64,000 nt of DNA from Arcobacter sp. CECT 8985 (GTDB lineage Bacteria > Campylobacterota > Campylobacteria > Campylobacterales > Arcobacteraceae): the NCBI RefSeq assembly GCF_004116495.1, contig NZ_PDKC01000001.1:1-64000 (forward strand), written 5' to 3'. The notes beneath the pieces were generated by a model. That model was not told the DNA's origin. It was given only the letters and a program-made list of their open reading frames with translations, and ran no database searches. Below are positions 44,642-54,529 of this stretch, piece after piece. The position numbers were made by a program, and so were the translations under genes. How positions within the stretch are numbered: position 1 is the first letter of the stretch; every line of letters starts with the position of its first letter.

Positions 44642-46882
44642 AAATTCTTTTAAATACTTAGCAGTAAATGAGTTTTCATTATTTAAAAAGTTTTTTAAAT
44701 AGCCTTGATATAATAGTTTACCTCCAAGACTTCCACCTTTTAAGCCAAGGTCAATAATCCAATCAGCTTGGCTTATTATTGATAAATTATGCTCTAATAC
44801 AATTAAAGTATGCCCTTGTTTTATTAAAACATTAAATAGTTTTATCAAGTTTTCTATATCTGCTTCATGTAAACCTGTACTTGGTTCATCTAAGATTATT
44901 ATTTCATCTGTGTTTTCACTTAACATTTTGGCTATTTTTAATCTTTGTAATTCTCCACCAGAAAAAGTATCAAGGGTTTGCCCTAATTTAATATAATCTA
45001 AGTTTGCATTAACTATAGATTCTAATTTATTTCTGATAAGTGTATTATCAAAAAATAGCTCTAATGCTTCTTGAACAGATAAGTCAAAAATCTCACTTAT
45101 ATTTTTATTTTTATAATAATACGAAAGAGCTGTATCATTAAATCTTTTGCCTTTACACTTTTCACATACTTGCGTAGAATCTCCCAAATAAGCTAAATCA
45201 AGTTTTATAAACCCCTTGCCTTTACAAACCAAACAAGCACCTTTTCCTGTAGCAGAAAACATATTTGCATTTACAGAGTTTGCTTTTGCAAATAGTTTTT
45301 TTATTTCATTGTATATATTTATGTATGTTGTTATATTTGAACGAACACTTGTATGGGGTAAACTTTGATCTAAAATTGCAGCTTTTGGGTATTTATTTTT
45401 AAAAAGATATCTGATTAGTGTACTTTTACCAGAACCAGCAACTCCTGTTACTAAAGTTAGTGCATTTTTAGGTATCTTTACTGAAAGATTTTTGATATTA
45501 TTTTTTGAGACATTATCAAGTGTATAAAAAGATGAAAAATCTTTTTCTTTTTCATTGATATTGTGCTTTTTTAAAAAAGCTTTGGCTGTTATTGTATTTG
45601 AGTTTAGTAACTCTTCATATATACCATAAAAAGTGATATTCCCACCATTTATTCCAGCTTTTTCTCCAAAATTTATTACTTTATCACAAATTGATATTAT
45701 ATCTTTGTCATGATCAACAAATAAAATAGAATTTCCATTATTTTTAATCTCTTTAAATATATTGACAATCCCTTTTATATCATGTGGATGTAAACCTATA
45801 GTTGGTTCATCAAAAATATATAATACATCTGATAATGAACTATTAAGATATTTTGTCATTTTAATACGTTGTGATTCCCCACCTGATAAAGTATTTGTAT
45901 TTCTATTTAAAGATAAATAATCAAGTCCCACAATTTGCAGACTTTTTAATTTCTTTTTTAAATCATTTATAATAATACTTACTTTTTCATCATCTATTTT
46001 ATTTATAAAATCAAATAGTTCATTAATAGACATAGAAGAACAATCTGCAATAGACTTATTCATAATCTTTGCACTTAAAGCTTTGTTGTTTAATCTTGTT
46101 CCTTTACATTGAGGACATACCTTTACATCTAAAATATTATTTAATTCTTTTTTGTATTTAGTTGTTTCAGAGTTAATAAATACATTTTCTATTCTAGGCA
46201 CTACACCAAGGTATGTGGCAGTTTTATGCCATTTTGTAGTTGGATTTACAGGTTTTATCTCTTTTGAATATAAAAGTAAATCAAGTTCTTCTTTTGAATA
46301 TTGGGATATTTTTTTATCATTGTTGAAAAAACCAGATTCAGTATATCTTGATAATCTCCAGCCATTATTTTGAAAAGTTGGAAATAAAATTGCTCCTTGA
46401 TTTAATGACTTATCAAAATCAATCAATCTTTTAATATTCATCTGTTTTATTTCTCCTAAACCTTTGCAAATAGAACACATCCCTTCAGTATTATTAAAAG
46501 AATAATTCATCGAATATCCAATAAATGGCACTGCAATTCTAGAAAAAAGTAATCTAAGGTTTGTATAAATATCAGTGATAGTTCCAACTGTAGATCTTGA
46601 ATTACCTTCAATTCTTTTTTGATTTATTACTAAAGATACTGGAAGATTAGAAATAGAATCAAAAGTAGGTTTTTTATATTTTGGTAATAAATCTTGAATA
46701 TAACTTGAATAAGTTTCATTTAACAAGCGTTGGGATTGGCTTGCGATTGTATCAAATACAAAAGAAGACTTTCCAGAACCAGATACTCCTGTAACTGCAA
46801 TTATTTTGTTTTTTGGAATATCTATAGATATATTTTTAAGATTATTAGTTGTTGCATTTTTAATAACTATATTTTTATTCAT
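44636..46882 (-). CDS. Short UvrA paralogue (UvrA2/DrrC-like ABC ATPase)
   Basis: A 748-aa cytoplasmic protein with two ABC ATPase modules. Walker A GVSGSGKSS (about 32-40) and GVAGSGKST (about 480) are present, with signature motifs LSGGESQRI and FSGGELQRL. Zinc-finger cysteines occur in CSICKGLGEI, CPQCKGTRLN, CLVCKGKGFI and CEKCKGKRF. It is some 190 residues shorter than the repair UvrA, consistent with loss of the UvrB-binding insert. Family members of this size (for example the daunorubicin-resistance protein DrrC) protect DNA from intercalators. It is co-transcribed with a MarR-type gene (8-nt overlap), which supports a drug-response role rather than housekeeping repair. Confidence 0.88.
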   Translation of the reverse strand: MNKNIVIKNATTNNLKNISIDIPKNKIIAVTGVSGSGKSSFVFDTIASQSQRLLNETYSSYIQDLLPKYKKPTFDSISNLPVSLVINQKRIEGNSRSTVGTITDIYTNLRLLFSRIAVPFIGYSMNYSFNNTEGMCSICKGLGEIKQMNIKRLIDFDKSLNQGAILFPTFQNNGWRLSRYTESGFFNNDKKISQYSKEELDLLLYSKEIKPVNPTTKWHKTATYLGVVPRIENVFINSETTKYKKELNNILDVKVCPQCKGTRLNNKALSAKIMNKSIADCSSMSINELFDFINKIDDEKVSIIINDLKKKLKSLQIVGLDYLSLNRNTNTLSGGESQRIKMTKYLNSSLSDVLYIFDEPTIGLHPHDIKGIVNIFKEIKNNGNSILFVDHDKDIISICDKVINFGEKAGINGGNITFYGIYEELLNSNTITAKAFLKKHNINEKEKDFSSFYTLDNVSKNNIKNLSVKIPKNALTLVTGVAGSGKSTLIRYLFKNKYPKAAILDQSLPHTSVRSNITTYINIYNEIKKLFAKANSVNANMFSATGKGACLVCKGKGFIKLDLAYLGDSTQVCEKCKGKRFNDTALSYYYKNKNISEIFDLSVQEALELFFDNTLIRNKLESIVNANLDYIKLGQTLDTFSGGELQRLKIAKMLSENTDEIIILDEPSTGLHEADIENLIKLFNVLIKQGHTLIVLEHNLSIISQADWIIDLGLKGGSLGGKLLYQGYLKNFLNNENSFTAKYLKEFL

Positions 46883-47306
46883 TAGTATTAACTCTTTTTT
46901 CTTTTAGAGCATTTGAGACTTTATTTGCAAGTTCTTCAAATTTGATTTGTTCTTCTTTGCTTAAAGATTGAAGTGTAGTTTCATATAAATAGTTATGTTT
47001 TTTTGATATATTATCTAATAAATCTTTACCTTTTTTAGTGATTGATGTATATAACTCTCTACCATCTAATTTATTAGGGTATTGGCAAATATAATCTAAT
47101 ATTTTTAGCTCTTTTAATGCTTTTGATAATTTAGTACGTGATGTACCTATTGTAGTACTTAAAGCAGAAGGCAATATCTGTTTTTGTTTATTTAATTGAT
47201 ATAAAATATCATATTGTAACCATGAAATATTATCAGGATTAACGATGTTTCTTTGGGCAACCATTTCACATTGTAAATCAATTAAAGCTGTTTTTAGTTT
47301 TTCCAT
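46875..47306 (-). CDS. MarR family transcriptional regulator
   Basis: A 143-aa winged-helix regulator. The recognition helix region is STTIGTSRTKLSKALKELKIL (about 51-71), followed by the wing YPNKLDGRELYTSITKKG. It overlaps the UvrA-like gene by 8 nt and leads it, so it very probably controls that gene in response to a DNA-binding drug or toxic ligand. A palindrome TTTCTATATGGAAA lies 20 nt upstream of its ATG and could be its operator. It is not a close copy of the MarR-type regulator at 43618-44142. Confidence 0.87.
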   Translation of the reverse strand: MEKLKTALIDLQCEMVAQRNIVNPDNISWLQYDILYQLNKQKQILPSALSTTIGTSRTKLSKALKELKILDYICQYPNKLDGRELYTSITKKGKDLLDNISKKHNYLYETTLQSLSKEEQIKFEELANKVSNALKEKRVNTNE

Positions 47307-47325
47307 TTATTACTCTTAATAATAG

Positions 47326-47339
47326 TTTCTATATGGAAA
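47326..47339. promoter_or_regulatory. Palindrome upstream of marR-uvrA pair
   Basis: TTTCTATATGGAAA, a 14-bp near-palindrome (one mismatched pair), 20 nt before the MarR start codon. Position fits an autoregulatory operator. Confidence 0.4.
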
Positions 47340-47408
47340 TTATATTATTTTATATATTATATCTACTTTAAAAATATATTCTTGATTATAAATACCTTGA
47401 TTTAACTT

Positions 47409-48071
47409 TTACCAAAAATCTAACACATTATTTTTTTTAAATTTATATCCTGTTTTTTCAATCAATGGTAAAGAAGATATTTTTTTACCAATAGGATTGT
47501 CATCTAAAAATGAGGTTTTTTCAAAACCAAATCTATTTGCATTCAATGAAAAAATCTCTTTTTGTGTTGATTGTATAGGAGCAACTACATCAAAGATTTC
47601 ATTTTCTATTTGTTTTTTAATTAGAGTTTCAATAACACTTACAACATCATCTCTATGAACATAATTAGTTACTGTATTATTATCTAAAGTTTTTCCTGCT
47701 GTATATTTACCTGATATTCTATCATAGCCCATAAGTCCGCCTAAACGTAAAATAACATATTTACTAGACTCTTTTTGTATTAACTTTTCAGCATCTACAA
47801 CTATGGTTCTATTCTTATAAAAAGAGATTGAACTAAGTAGTATAATATAAGTATTTTTATGTGTTTTTTGTAATGTTTGTTTTAATACTTCTAAATAGTT
47901 ATTTTTAGGAGGAATAGCAATAACTAAAACATCTACATCATAAAAACCACATCTATCATTTTCTTCAATATCTTTACATAAACAGTTTACTTCATACTTT
48001 GATATAAGTTTTTTATATAAAGCATTGCCTGTCCATCCACATCCTAATATTGATACTTTTTTCTTATTCAT
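47409..48071 (-). CDS. NAD(P)-binding SDR/epimerase-like protein
   Basis: A 220-aa Rossmann-fold protein. VSILGCGWTGNALYKKL at the N-terminus is a dinucleotide-binding loop (GxGxxG). It is followed by DVLVIAIPP, YIILLSSISFY (the substrate strand of extended SDRs) and VTNYVHRDDVVSVIETLI, a typical epimerase/YeeZ-type segment. The usual YxxxK catalytic pair is not obvious, so it may bind a nucleotide sugar or cofactor without classic SDR catalysis. It is divergent from the SPFH gene and 102 nt upstream of the marR-type gene. Function unknown. Confidence 0.75.
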   Translation of the reverse strand: MNKKKVSILGCGWTGNALYKKLISKYEVNCLCKDIEENDRCGFYDVDVLVIAIPPKNNYLEVLKQTLQKTHKNTYIILLSSISFYKNRTIVVDAEKLIQKESSKYVILRLGGLMGYDRISGKYTAGKTLDNNTVTNYVHRDDVVSVIETLIKKQIENEIFDVVAPIQSTQKEIFSLNANRFGFEKTSFLDDNPIGKKISSLPLIEKTGYKFKKNNVLDFW

Positions 48072-48147
48072 ATTTTATTCCTTGAAAGAATATTATGTTA
48101 TTATATATTTATATAGAAAAACTCAAACTTAAAACAAAGGATAATTT

Positions 48148-49059
48148 ATGAATGAATTAACAGATGCAATTTTAGTAGTATTGATATTTGTTCTAATTGC
48201 TTGGACACCAACTTTTTTTGTAATTGTAAGACAAAAAAAAGCAAAAGTAGTTGAGTTATTGGGTAAGTTTTATACGATTAAAAGAGCAGGTTTAGGACTT
48301 AAACCTCCATTTCCATTTGGTTCAGTAGTAGGAGAGATAAGTTTACAAATTCAAGAACTAGCAGTTGATATTAGTGCAAAGACTTCTGATAATTCTTTTA
48401 TAGAAATGCCAGTTAAAGTGCAATATAAAGTTATTGAAGAAAAAGTACAAGAGGCTTTTTATGAATTAGACAATCCAAGACAACAAATCAAGTCTTATAT
48501 TTTCAATATAATAAGAAGTAAAGCTTCAGATAAAACTCTTGATGAATTATATAAATCTAAAAATGATTTTGAAGATAGTATAAAAGAGACACTAGAAGAG
48601 AAGTTCAATCACTATGGATATGAAGTAGTTAATGTACTTGTTGATGAACCACAACCAAGTGAAGAAATTGTAAATGCATACAACAGAGTTCTAACTGCAC
48701 AAAAACTAAAAGAAGCTATGCAAAATGAAGCAGAAGCAGAAAAAATCAAAGTAGTTAAAGAAGCAGAAGCACAAGCAGAAAGTAAAGAGTTACAAGGTAT
48801 AGGTATTGCAAATCAAAGAAAAGCAATTATTGCAGGGTTTCAAGAAAGTATTGATGATATGAAAAAAATCGAAGGTATAAATACAACAGATGTATTATCA
48901 TTGATTTTATTAACACAATATTTTGATACATTAAAAGATGTTGCACAATCTGAATCAAATACAATTATGTTACCAAATAGTCCTTCTGGATTTACTGATA
49001 TTTCTGAACAAATTAGAAATGCTGTTATAAGTGGTAATCTAGTTAAAGAAAAAAGTTAG
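48148..49059 (+). CDS. SPFH/Band 7 (stomatin-like) membrane protein
   Basis: A 303-aa protein with one N-terminal transmembrane helix (about 5-27), then the SPFH domain (VVELLGKFYTIKRAGLGLKPPFPFG to about residue 185) and a long alanine/glutamate-rich coiled coil (QNEAEAEKIKVVKEAEAQAESKELQG). SPFH proteins form large ring-like scaffolds that organise membranes and often regulate membrane proteases such as FtsH. The length and plan match the HflK/stomatin-like group; there is no adjacent NfeD-type gene. AAAGGATAATTT precedes the ATG. Confidence 0.92.
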   Translation: MNELTDAILVVLIFVLIAWTPTFFVIVRQKKAKVVELLGKFYTIKRAGLGLKPPFPFGSVVGEISLQIQELAVDISAKTSDNSFIEMPVKVQYKVIEEKVQEAFYELDNPRQQIKSYIFNIIRSKASDKTLDELYKSKNDFEDSIKETLEEKFNHYGYEVVNVLVDEPQPSEEIVNAYNRVLTAQKLKEAMQNEAEAEKIKVVKEAEAQAESKELQGIGIANQRKAIIAGFQESIDDMKKIEGINTTDVLSLILLTQYFDTLKDVAQSESNTIMLPNSPSGFTDISEQIRNAVISGNLVKEKS

Positions 49060-49091
49060 ATATTTTTATTATAGACAAACTTCAAGGATAT

Positions 49092-49124
49092 AGAAATAAT
49101 ATGGATTTAATCCATACTATTTCT
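49092..49124. terminator. Strong hairpin after the SPFH gene
   Basis: 15-nt arms, 14 pairs, with a 3-nt loop (AGAAATAATATGGAT / ATCCATACTATTTCT). It separates the SPFH gene from the convergent oxygenase remnant. It lacks a T-run, so it may act through RNA processing rather than classic termination. Confidence 0.45.
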
Positions 49125-49146
49125 GTATTATCAAATAAGAAATTAT

Positions 49147-49420
49147 TTAAAGTTCAAATAATACATCAGTTCTTATAATATATTTAACTCCAGAGTTTAT
49201 AGTATTTGAGCTATGTAAACAATGTAATGGATGAAGACCATGAGGGAAACATAACACTCCACCTTTAGGTATTCTTACATTTACTAACTCTTTTTTACCA
49301 TTATTATTTACAAAAAATTGTGTTTCACCACCTTCAAAATCTTCACTTAAAAGAATTAAAAAAGTCATTTGACTATATCTATCATTATAGTAATTAGAAC
49401 TTTTTTTATGATTTTTTTAA
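49147..49420 (-). pseudogene. Remnant of a 2OG-Fe(II) oxygenase (prolyl 4-hydroxylase-like)
   Basis: The minus strand encodes only the C-terminal half of a 2-oxoglutarate/iron oxygenase. FEGGET, the metal-binding region around LCFPHGLHPLHCLHSS, and SGVKYIIRTDVLF (the Arg/Lys that binds 2-oxoglutarate) are all recognisable. The matching frame continues upstream of the first ATG (49368) to a stop at 49417-49419, inside or next to a run of seven T. The missing N-terminal half is not found in good condition in any frame, though a short compatible piece (YLSCIRCNNSLNINL) occurs in the next frame. I read this as a decayed gene, not a functional 73-aa protein. Confidence 0.65.
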
Positions 49421-49742
49421 ATTTATATTTAGAGAGTTATTACAACGAATACAACTTAAATACTCGACCAGTTTTTTTAATTGCATAATATAACAAGATA
49501 ATCATTTTCTGTACTATTAGAAATTATTTAAATTGGAATAATACATTTATACTTATATTATATTTAAGGCTGTATGAAATAATGGTTGAAACTAATCATA
49601 AAACATATTTAGAGTTAATTATCTAATCAATGGGTAATTTTAAAGTTTAGCACATTAAAATATTTGAAAAAGTATCACCCAAAAGGACACCCAAAGCAAT
49701 TTTCAGCTTTTTAAAAAGTTCACCAAAGTACCATAAAATGGT
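49421..49742. other. Degenerate gene-free stretch beside the tRNA
   Basis: About 320 nt without a credible gene. It holds the frame-broken upstream part of the oxygenase remnant (to about 49490) and, nearer the tRNA, two direct copies of CACCCAAA (49676-49683 and 49688-49695) 12 bp apart. Repeats of this kind next to a tRNA 3' end recall arm sites of an integrated element, but no integrase is present. Confidence 0.4.
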
Positions 49743-49818
49743 TGGCGACCCCGATAAGATTTGAACTTATGTCATCTGGAGGAAATCCAGAGGTCCTTGG
49801 CCACTAGACGACAGGGTC
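49743..49818 (-). tRNA. tRNA-Glu (UUC), unusual anticodon loop
   Basis: A 76-nt cloverleaf with encoded CCA: acceptor GACCCTG / CGGGGTC with discriminator G, D arm GTC..GAC, anticodon stem TCTGG / CCAGA, and T arm ATAAG-TTCAAAT-CTTAT. The 7-nt anticodon loop is ATTTCCT, giving anticodon TTC. Base 37 is C instead of the purine almost always found there, and A32-T38 could pair and shrink the loop. The body closely matches tRNA-Glu. It may be a divergent second copy. Confidence 0.85.
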
Positions 49819-49904
49819 ATTGTAAGAGTGAAATTATAGTTTAGATTCTATTTTATTTTGCTTAAAGTTTCCAAGTTTTAATTATTTTCTTTATTAAATA
49901 ATAA

Positions 49905-50348
49905 TTATCTTATTTTTTTGAATTTTTTCTTTTTTAATAAATAAATTGATGAAGATATTGTTTCACTAAATCCATTTTTATCTTCTACTATTACATCTGC
50001 ATTTTTTGTAGCAAATTCTTCATCAAAGCTTTTTGTCGTAATATTTGCTGATGTTGAGTATATTTTTTTGAATTTTTTTACAAAATCATAAAATTTATCA
50101 TCTTTTGGTATTACTCTAAAGGAGTGTGTATTTGGATAAATAAAAGTACTTTTCTTTGCTCTTCTTACAAGTTTTCTATGTGCTTTTGGTACTCTTGCAT
50201 TTTGTTTTAATGTATTGAAACTATCAACAACTTGAAGTATTTTTTGAGTAGGAGGTCTTTTTTTTAGATTTGAAAGCTTCTCATCATTTGTTGATGAGAA
50301 GCCTACAGTTGTATCTGATTGTACTAAATATACAAGATTTGAGTTCAT
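49905..50348 (-). CDS. Sua5/YciO/YrdC family protein (short form)
   Basis: A 147-aa protein of the YrdC-like fold that binds RNA and nucleotides; the family includes the threonylcarbamoyl-AMP synthase TsaC/Sua5. Visible motifs: LVYLVQSDTTVGFSSTNDEKL at the N-terminus (the family KR-T-signature region), LKKRPPTQKIL, and IYSTSANITTKSF. It is about 40 residues shorter than TsaC and lacks part of the usual C-terminus, so it may not make t6A. It starts 2 nt after carB ends and is clearly co-transcribed with it. Confidence 0.8.
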   Translation of the reverse strand: MNSNLVYLVQSDTTVGFSSTNDEKLSNLKKRPPTQKILQVVDSFNTLKQNARVPKAHRKLVRRAKKSTFIYPNTHSFRVIPKDDKFYDFVKKFKKIYSTSANITTKSFDEEFATKNADVIVEDKNGFSETISSSIYLLKKKKFKKIR

Positions 50349-50350
50349 TC

Positions 50351-53300
50351 TTAGTTATGTAAAAATTCTTGAATTGATTTTACAGATATACCGTCTTTTT
50401 GTTTTAAAGCTTTCATTGCTTCAACGCATGCTAAAGCTGCTGCTGCTGTTGTAACATATGGTACGCTATTTTTAAGAACTGCTCTTCTTATGTTTATACC
50501 ATCATCTTTTGAAGACTCTTTTCCATCACTTGTATTAAATGCCAATGCTATTTCACCATTTGCAATTGAATCAGTAATATTTGGTCTTCCCTCAGAAATC
50601 TTAAGAACTTTTTCACAATCTATTCCAGCATCAGTGATAACTTTGTGTGTACCACTTGTAGCAACAACTGTAAATCCTTCGTTTACTAATCCTTGTGCTA
50701 TTTTTGGTGCAAAATCTTTATCTAAATCAGATAAAGAAATAAATACTTTTCCTTCTGTTGGTAAGTCATTTTTAGCTGCGCTTTGTGATTTTGCATAAGA
50801 TTCACCAAATGTTGAAGAAATACCCATTACTTCACCAGTTGATTTCATCTCTGGAGTTAAAATCATATCTGAACCACTTAATTTAGTAAATGGAAATACT
50901 GCTTCTTTAACTGCAACATGGTTTTTCAAAATTGGTTTTAAAACTCCATTATCTTCATATACAATATCTTTATCATATACATTCAATGCTTCTCTTAAAG
51001 TTTCACCCCACATAACTCTAGTTGCAACTTTTGCAAGTGGCATTCCTGTTGCTTTTGATACAAATGGAACTGTTCTAGATGCTCTTGGGTTTACTTCGAT
51101 TAAATAAATTTGCCCTTTATGAATCGCATATTGTGTATTCATAAGACCAATAACACCAAGTTCTAGTGCCATTTTTTTAGTTTTTTCTTCTAACTCTTTG
51201 ATAAGTTCATCATCAATAGAGATTGGAGGTAAAGAACAAGCTGAGTCACCTGAGTGAACACCTGCTTCTTCAATATGTTGCATGATTCCACCAATATAAA
51301 CCTCTTTACCATCACTAATACAATCTACATCAAGTTCTATTGCTCTATCAAGGAATTTGTCAATTAATACAGGTGCATCATTTGATACAGAAACTGCTTC
51401 GTCCATGTATTGTTTTAACTCATCTGTAGAATATACGATTTTCATACCTCTACCACCAAGAACAAATGATGGTCTAACTAACACTGGATATCCTATTTTT
51501 TCAGCGATTTGTATTGCTTCTTCAACTTCTACTGCTGTTCCATTATCAGGTTGTAAAAGCCCTGCTTTTTCTACAAATGTTGAGAATTTTTTTCTATCTT
51601 CTGCTAAATCAATAACTTCAGCAGTTGTTCCTATTATTTTTGCTCCTGCATCTGTAAGTGCATTTGCAAGTTTTAGAGGTGTTTGTCCACCAAAGTGTAC
51701 AATCACACCATCTGGATTCTCTTTTTCAACTACACTTCTAACATGTTCAAAGTCAATTGGTTCAAAGTATAAAACATCAGATGTATCATAATCAGTTGAT
51801 ACTGTTTCTGGGTTACAGTTGTACATTATTGTTTCTATACCCATTTCATTAAGAGCAAAAGATGCATGAACACAACAATAATCAAACTCAATACCTTGTC
51901 CAATTCTATTTGGTCCACCACCAATAATAAGTACTTTTTTCTTGTCAGATTTTTCTTCTACTACATCTGGTAATTTATGTACATTTGTTGAAGAGTATAA
52001 ATATGGAGTAAGTGCTTTAAATTCTGCCGCACAAGTATCTACTTCATTGTATTCAAACTCAACATTCATTGCTTTTCTTGCTTGATATACATCTTCTTCT
52101 GATTTGTTTAATAAATTAGCAATCATCTTATCAGAGAAACCATTTGATTTGATTTTTCTCATTTGTAATTCATCCGTTAAGATTGATTCATCAATTGATT
52201 TTTCTAGATTATATATCTCTCTAAATTTACTTAAGAACCATGGGTCAATTGAACACATTTCAAATATCTCTTCATTTGAAATACCATGTCTCATAGCATC
52301 CATTACATATCTTAATCTATTTTCATTTGGTCTTCTAATTTCTGCTTTTATTTTTTCTAAATTATCACTAATAGGATCAAACCCATCAAGACCTGTTTCC
52401 ATTGAACAAAGTGCTTTTTGAATTGATTCATTAAATGTTCTACCAATAGCCATAACTTCACCAACTGATTTCATCCCTGTTGATAATGTAGAATCTGCTT
52501 TTGGGAATTTTTCAAAAGTAAATCGAGGGATTTTAGTAACGATATAATCAATAACTGGCTCAAATGATGCAGCAGTTCCTGTAATATCATTTGTAATCTC
52601 ATCAAGTGTAAATCCAACTGCAAGTAATGTTGCAACTTTTGCAATAGGATAACCAGTAGCTTTAGATGCAAGTGCAGAACTTCTTGAAACTCTTGGATTC
52701 ATCTCAATAACAATCATTCTTCCTGTTTTTGGATCAATAGAGAATTGTACATTTGAACCACCTGTATCAACTCCGATTTCTCTAAGAATAGCAAAAGATG
52801 CATTTCTCATATCTTGATATTCTTTGTCTGTAAGTGTAAGTGCTGGAGCAATTGTAGTAGAATCACCTGTATGCACACCCATTGGGTCAAGATTTTCAAT
52901 TGAACATACGATAATACAGTTATCTTTATGGTCTCTGATAACTTCCATTTCGTACTCTTTCCATCCAAGCATTGATTCCATAATTTCAATTTCATTGATT
53001 GGAGATGCTTCAATTCCAGCTGCTGCTAAGTTTTTGAACTCTTCCATATTATAAGCAACACCAGAACCTCCACCTGCAAGTGTAAAAGATGCTCTACTAA
53101 TTACTGGAAACCCTATCTCTTTTGCAACTTCTACTGCTTCTTCAAGAGTATATGCATTTTTACTTTTTGGTAAATCCATACCAATTTTTACCATAGCTTC
53201 ATTAAACAAGTGTCTATCTTCACCTTTTTTAATAGCCTCTGGGTTTGCACCTAAAAATTTAACACCTTCTAACATACCTTTGTCGTACATTGTAGTAGCA

Positions 53301-53593
53301 ACATTTAGTGCAGTTTGTCCACCCATCGTTGGTAAAATAGCATCGATATTTTCTTTTTTAATAATTTTTGCAACAACTTCTTCTGTAATAGGCTCAATAT
53401 ATGTTTTGTCAGCAAACTCAGGGTCAGTCATAATAGTAGCTGGATTTGAATTGATTAATACAACTCTATATCCTAACTCTTTTAATGTTTTTGTAGCTTG
53501 TGTTCCTGAATAATCAAATTCGCATGCTTGACCAATAATAATTGGACCTGAACCGATAAGTAAAATAGATTTTATATCTTCTCTTTTTGGCAT
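50351..53593 (-). CDS. carB: Carbamoyl phosphate synthase large subunit
   Basis: A 1,080-aa enzyme that makes carbamoyl phosphate for arginine and pyrimidine synthesis together with CarA (not in this window). It starts [20 protein letters not shown] and shows both ATP-grasp halves: the first around [21 protein letters not shown] and [27 protein letters not shown], the second around [14 protein letters not shown] and [20 protein letters not shown]. The C-terminal MGS allosteric domain begins near residue 935. The length is standard. A Sua5-like gene follows directly. Confidence 0.97.
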   Translation of the reverse strand: MPKREDIKSILLIGSGPIIIGQACEFDYSGTQATKTLKELGYRVVLINSNPATIMTDPEFADKTYIEPITEEVVAKIIKKENIDAILPTMGGQTALNVATTMYDKGMLEGVKFLGANPEAIKKGEDRHLFNEAMVKIGMDLPKSKNAYTLEEAVEVAKEIGFPVISRASFTLAGGGSGVAYNMEEFKNLAAAGIEASPINEIEIMESMLGWKEYEMEVIRDHKDNCIIVCSIENLDPMGVHTGDSTTIAPALTLTDKEYQDMRNASFAILREIGVDTGGSNVQFSIDPKTGRMIVIEMNPRVSRSSALASKATGYPIAKVATLLAVGFTLDEITNDITGTAASFEPVIDYIVTKIPRFTFEKFPKADSTLSTGMKSVGEVMAIGRTFNESIQKALCSMETGLDGFDPISDNLEKIKAEIRRPNENRLRYVMDAMRHGISNEEIFEMCSIDPWFLSKFREIYNLEKSIDESILTDELQMRKIKSNGFSDKMIANLLNKSEEDVYQARKAMNVEFEYNEVDTCAAEFKALTPYLYSSTNVHKLPDVVEEKSDKKKVLIIGGGPNRIGQGIEFDYCCVHASFALNEMGIETIMYNCNPETVSTDYDTSDVLYFEPIDFEHVRSVVEKENPDGVIVHFGGQTPLKLANALTDAGAKIIGTTAEVIDLAEDRKKFSTFVEKAGLLQPDNGTAVEVEEAIQIAEKIGYPVLVRPSFVLGGRGMKIVYSTDELKQYMDEAVSVSNDAPVLIDKFLDRAIELDVDCISDGKEVYIGGIMQHIEEAGVHSGDSACSLPPISIDDELIKELEEKTKKMALELGVIGLMNTQYAIHKGQIYLIEVNPRASRTVPFVSKATGMPLAKVATRVMWGETLREALNVYDKDIVYEDNGVLKPILKNHVAVKEAVFPFTKLSGSDMILTPEMKSTGEVMGISSTFGESYAKSQSAAKNDLPTEGKVFISLSDLDKDFAPKIAQGLVNEGFTVVATSGTHKVITDAGIDCEKVLKISEGRPNITDSIANGEIALAFNTSDGKESSKDDGINIRRAVLKNSVPYVTTAAAALACVEAMKALKQKDGISVKSIQEFLHN

Positions 53594-53685
53594 AGTTTAT
53601 AGTTCCCCATTAGTATTATAAAAATTTGTGAAGTATATCCAAAAAGTACTTAAAAACTGGTTATTTGAAACGAAGTAGTGACAAA

Positions 53686-53718
53686 AAATCAATTTAGTTT
53701 TTTTCACTAAATTGATTT
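53686..53718 (-). terminator. Rho-independent terminator of the ThiF-like gene
   Basis: A 13-bp perfect stem AAATCAATTTAGT / ACTAAATTGATTT with a 7-nt loop, followed on the minus strand by TTTTTT. It lies 7 nt past the stop of the ThiF-like gene and shields carB from read-through. Confidence 0.8.
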
Positions 53719-53724
53719 TAATAT

Positions 53725-54405
53725 CTATTTTGTAGGTAAGTTAAACTTTTGGTTTTGCAAAACACCCTCATTATCAAAAGATAAATAGTATAATATATCT
53801 TTTTTAACTGGCAAACCTGTAAGATATCTAATAGCTAGGTTTGCTTGAAGTGATGCAATATGCATAACTATAGGACAAGCAATTCCATTTGGTTTTCTAT
53901 CATTTATTTGAAATACAGCTTCATATGATGCTTTTTCAAAAAAACAAACTTGTCCATGAAACTCTTCAACACTACCATAAATCCAAGGTTGATTGTGTTT
54001 TATACAATATTCATTTATCGCTGCTCTTGTTGGAAGATTATCCATTGCATCAATAATCAAATCAAACTCCAATCCTCTTTTTGCAAAGTCTTGAAAACTT
54101 TCATTATATGCAGTAACTTTAGTATAAGGACATCTTGACTCCATAAGTTCTTTTAAAACATCAACTTTATATTTACCATCGTCCCCTACTTTAAAACCTA
54201 TTTGTCTATGAATATTATGAACTCCTACCTCATCAAAATCAACAAGGGCAAATTCTCCAATCCCTGAAGCACCTAGTGCAATACCTAAAGAACAACCAAG
54301 TCCTCCACTACCAATAATTGCAACTTTTTTATTTTGTAAGCTATCTTGAGTTTCCTCACCCCATAGCTTTATTTGTCTATTAAAAAATTCGTGAATTTCG
54401 CTCAT
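53725..54405 (-). CDS. ThiF/MoeB/HesA family adenylyltransferase
   Basis: A 226-aa E1-like enzyme that adenylates the C-terminus of a small sulfur-carrier or ubiquitin-like protein. The ATP loop VAIIGSGGLGCSLGIALGASG (about 29-49), the DFDEVGVHNIHRQIGF motif (Asp and Arg that bind ATP) and IIDAMDNLPTRAAINEYC are all present. It is shorter than MoeB, and the paired CxxC zinc motifs are missing. Whether it serves thiamine, molybdopterin or another sulfur carrier is not clear; no partner gene is adjacent. Alone on its transcript with a strong terminator. Confidence 0.88.
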   Translation of the reverse strand: MSEIHEFFNRQIKLWGEETQDSLQNKKVAIIGSGGLGCSLGIALGASGIGEFALVDFDEVGVHNIHRQIGFKVGDDGKYKVDVLKELMESRCPYTKVTAYNESFQDFAKRGLEFDLIIDAMDNLPTRAAINEYCIKHNQPWIYGSVEEFHGQVCFFEKASYEAVFQINDRKPNGIACPIVMHIASLQANLAIRYLTGLPVKKDILYYLSFDNEGVLQNQKFNLPTK

Positions 54406-54487
54406 ATTTAATCCTTAGTAAATAAGTAAACATTATGTTTATAAATTTCTTACTGTAATGATAGCAAAAATAGTTTAAAAAGTCATG

Positions 54488-54512
54488 ACTCAAATCAATT
54501 TTAATCTTGAGT
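54488..54512 (-). terminator. Hairpin downstream of hsdR
   Basis: ACTCAA and TTGAGT arms with an AT-rich interior, followed on the minus strand by CATGACTTTTT. A weak to moderate terminator candidate for the hsd operon, just before the ThiF-like promoter region. Confidence 0.4.
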
Positions 54513-54529
54513 ATTTTAGTTGATTTTAA

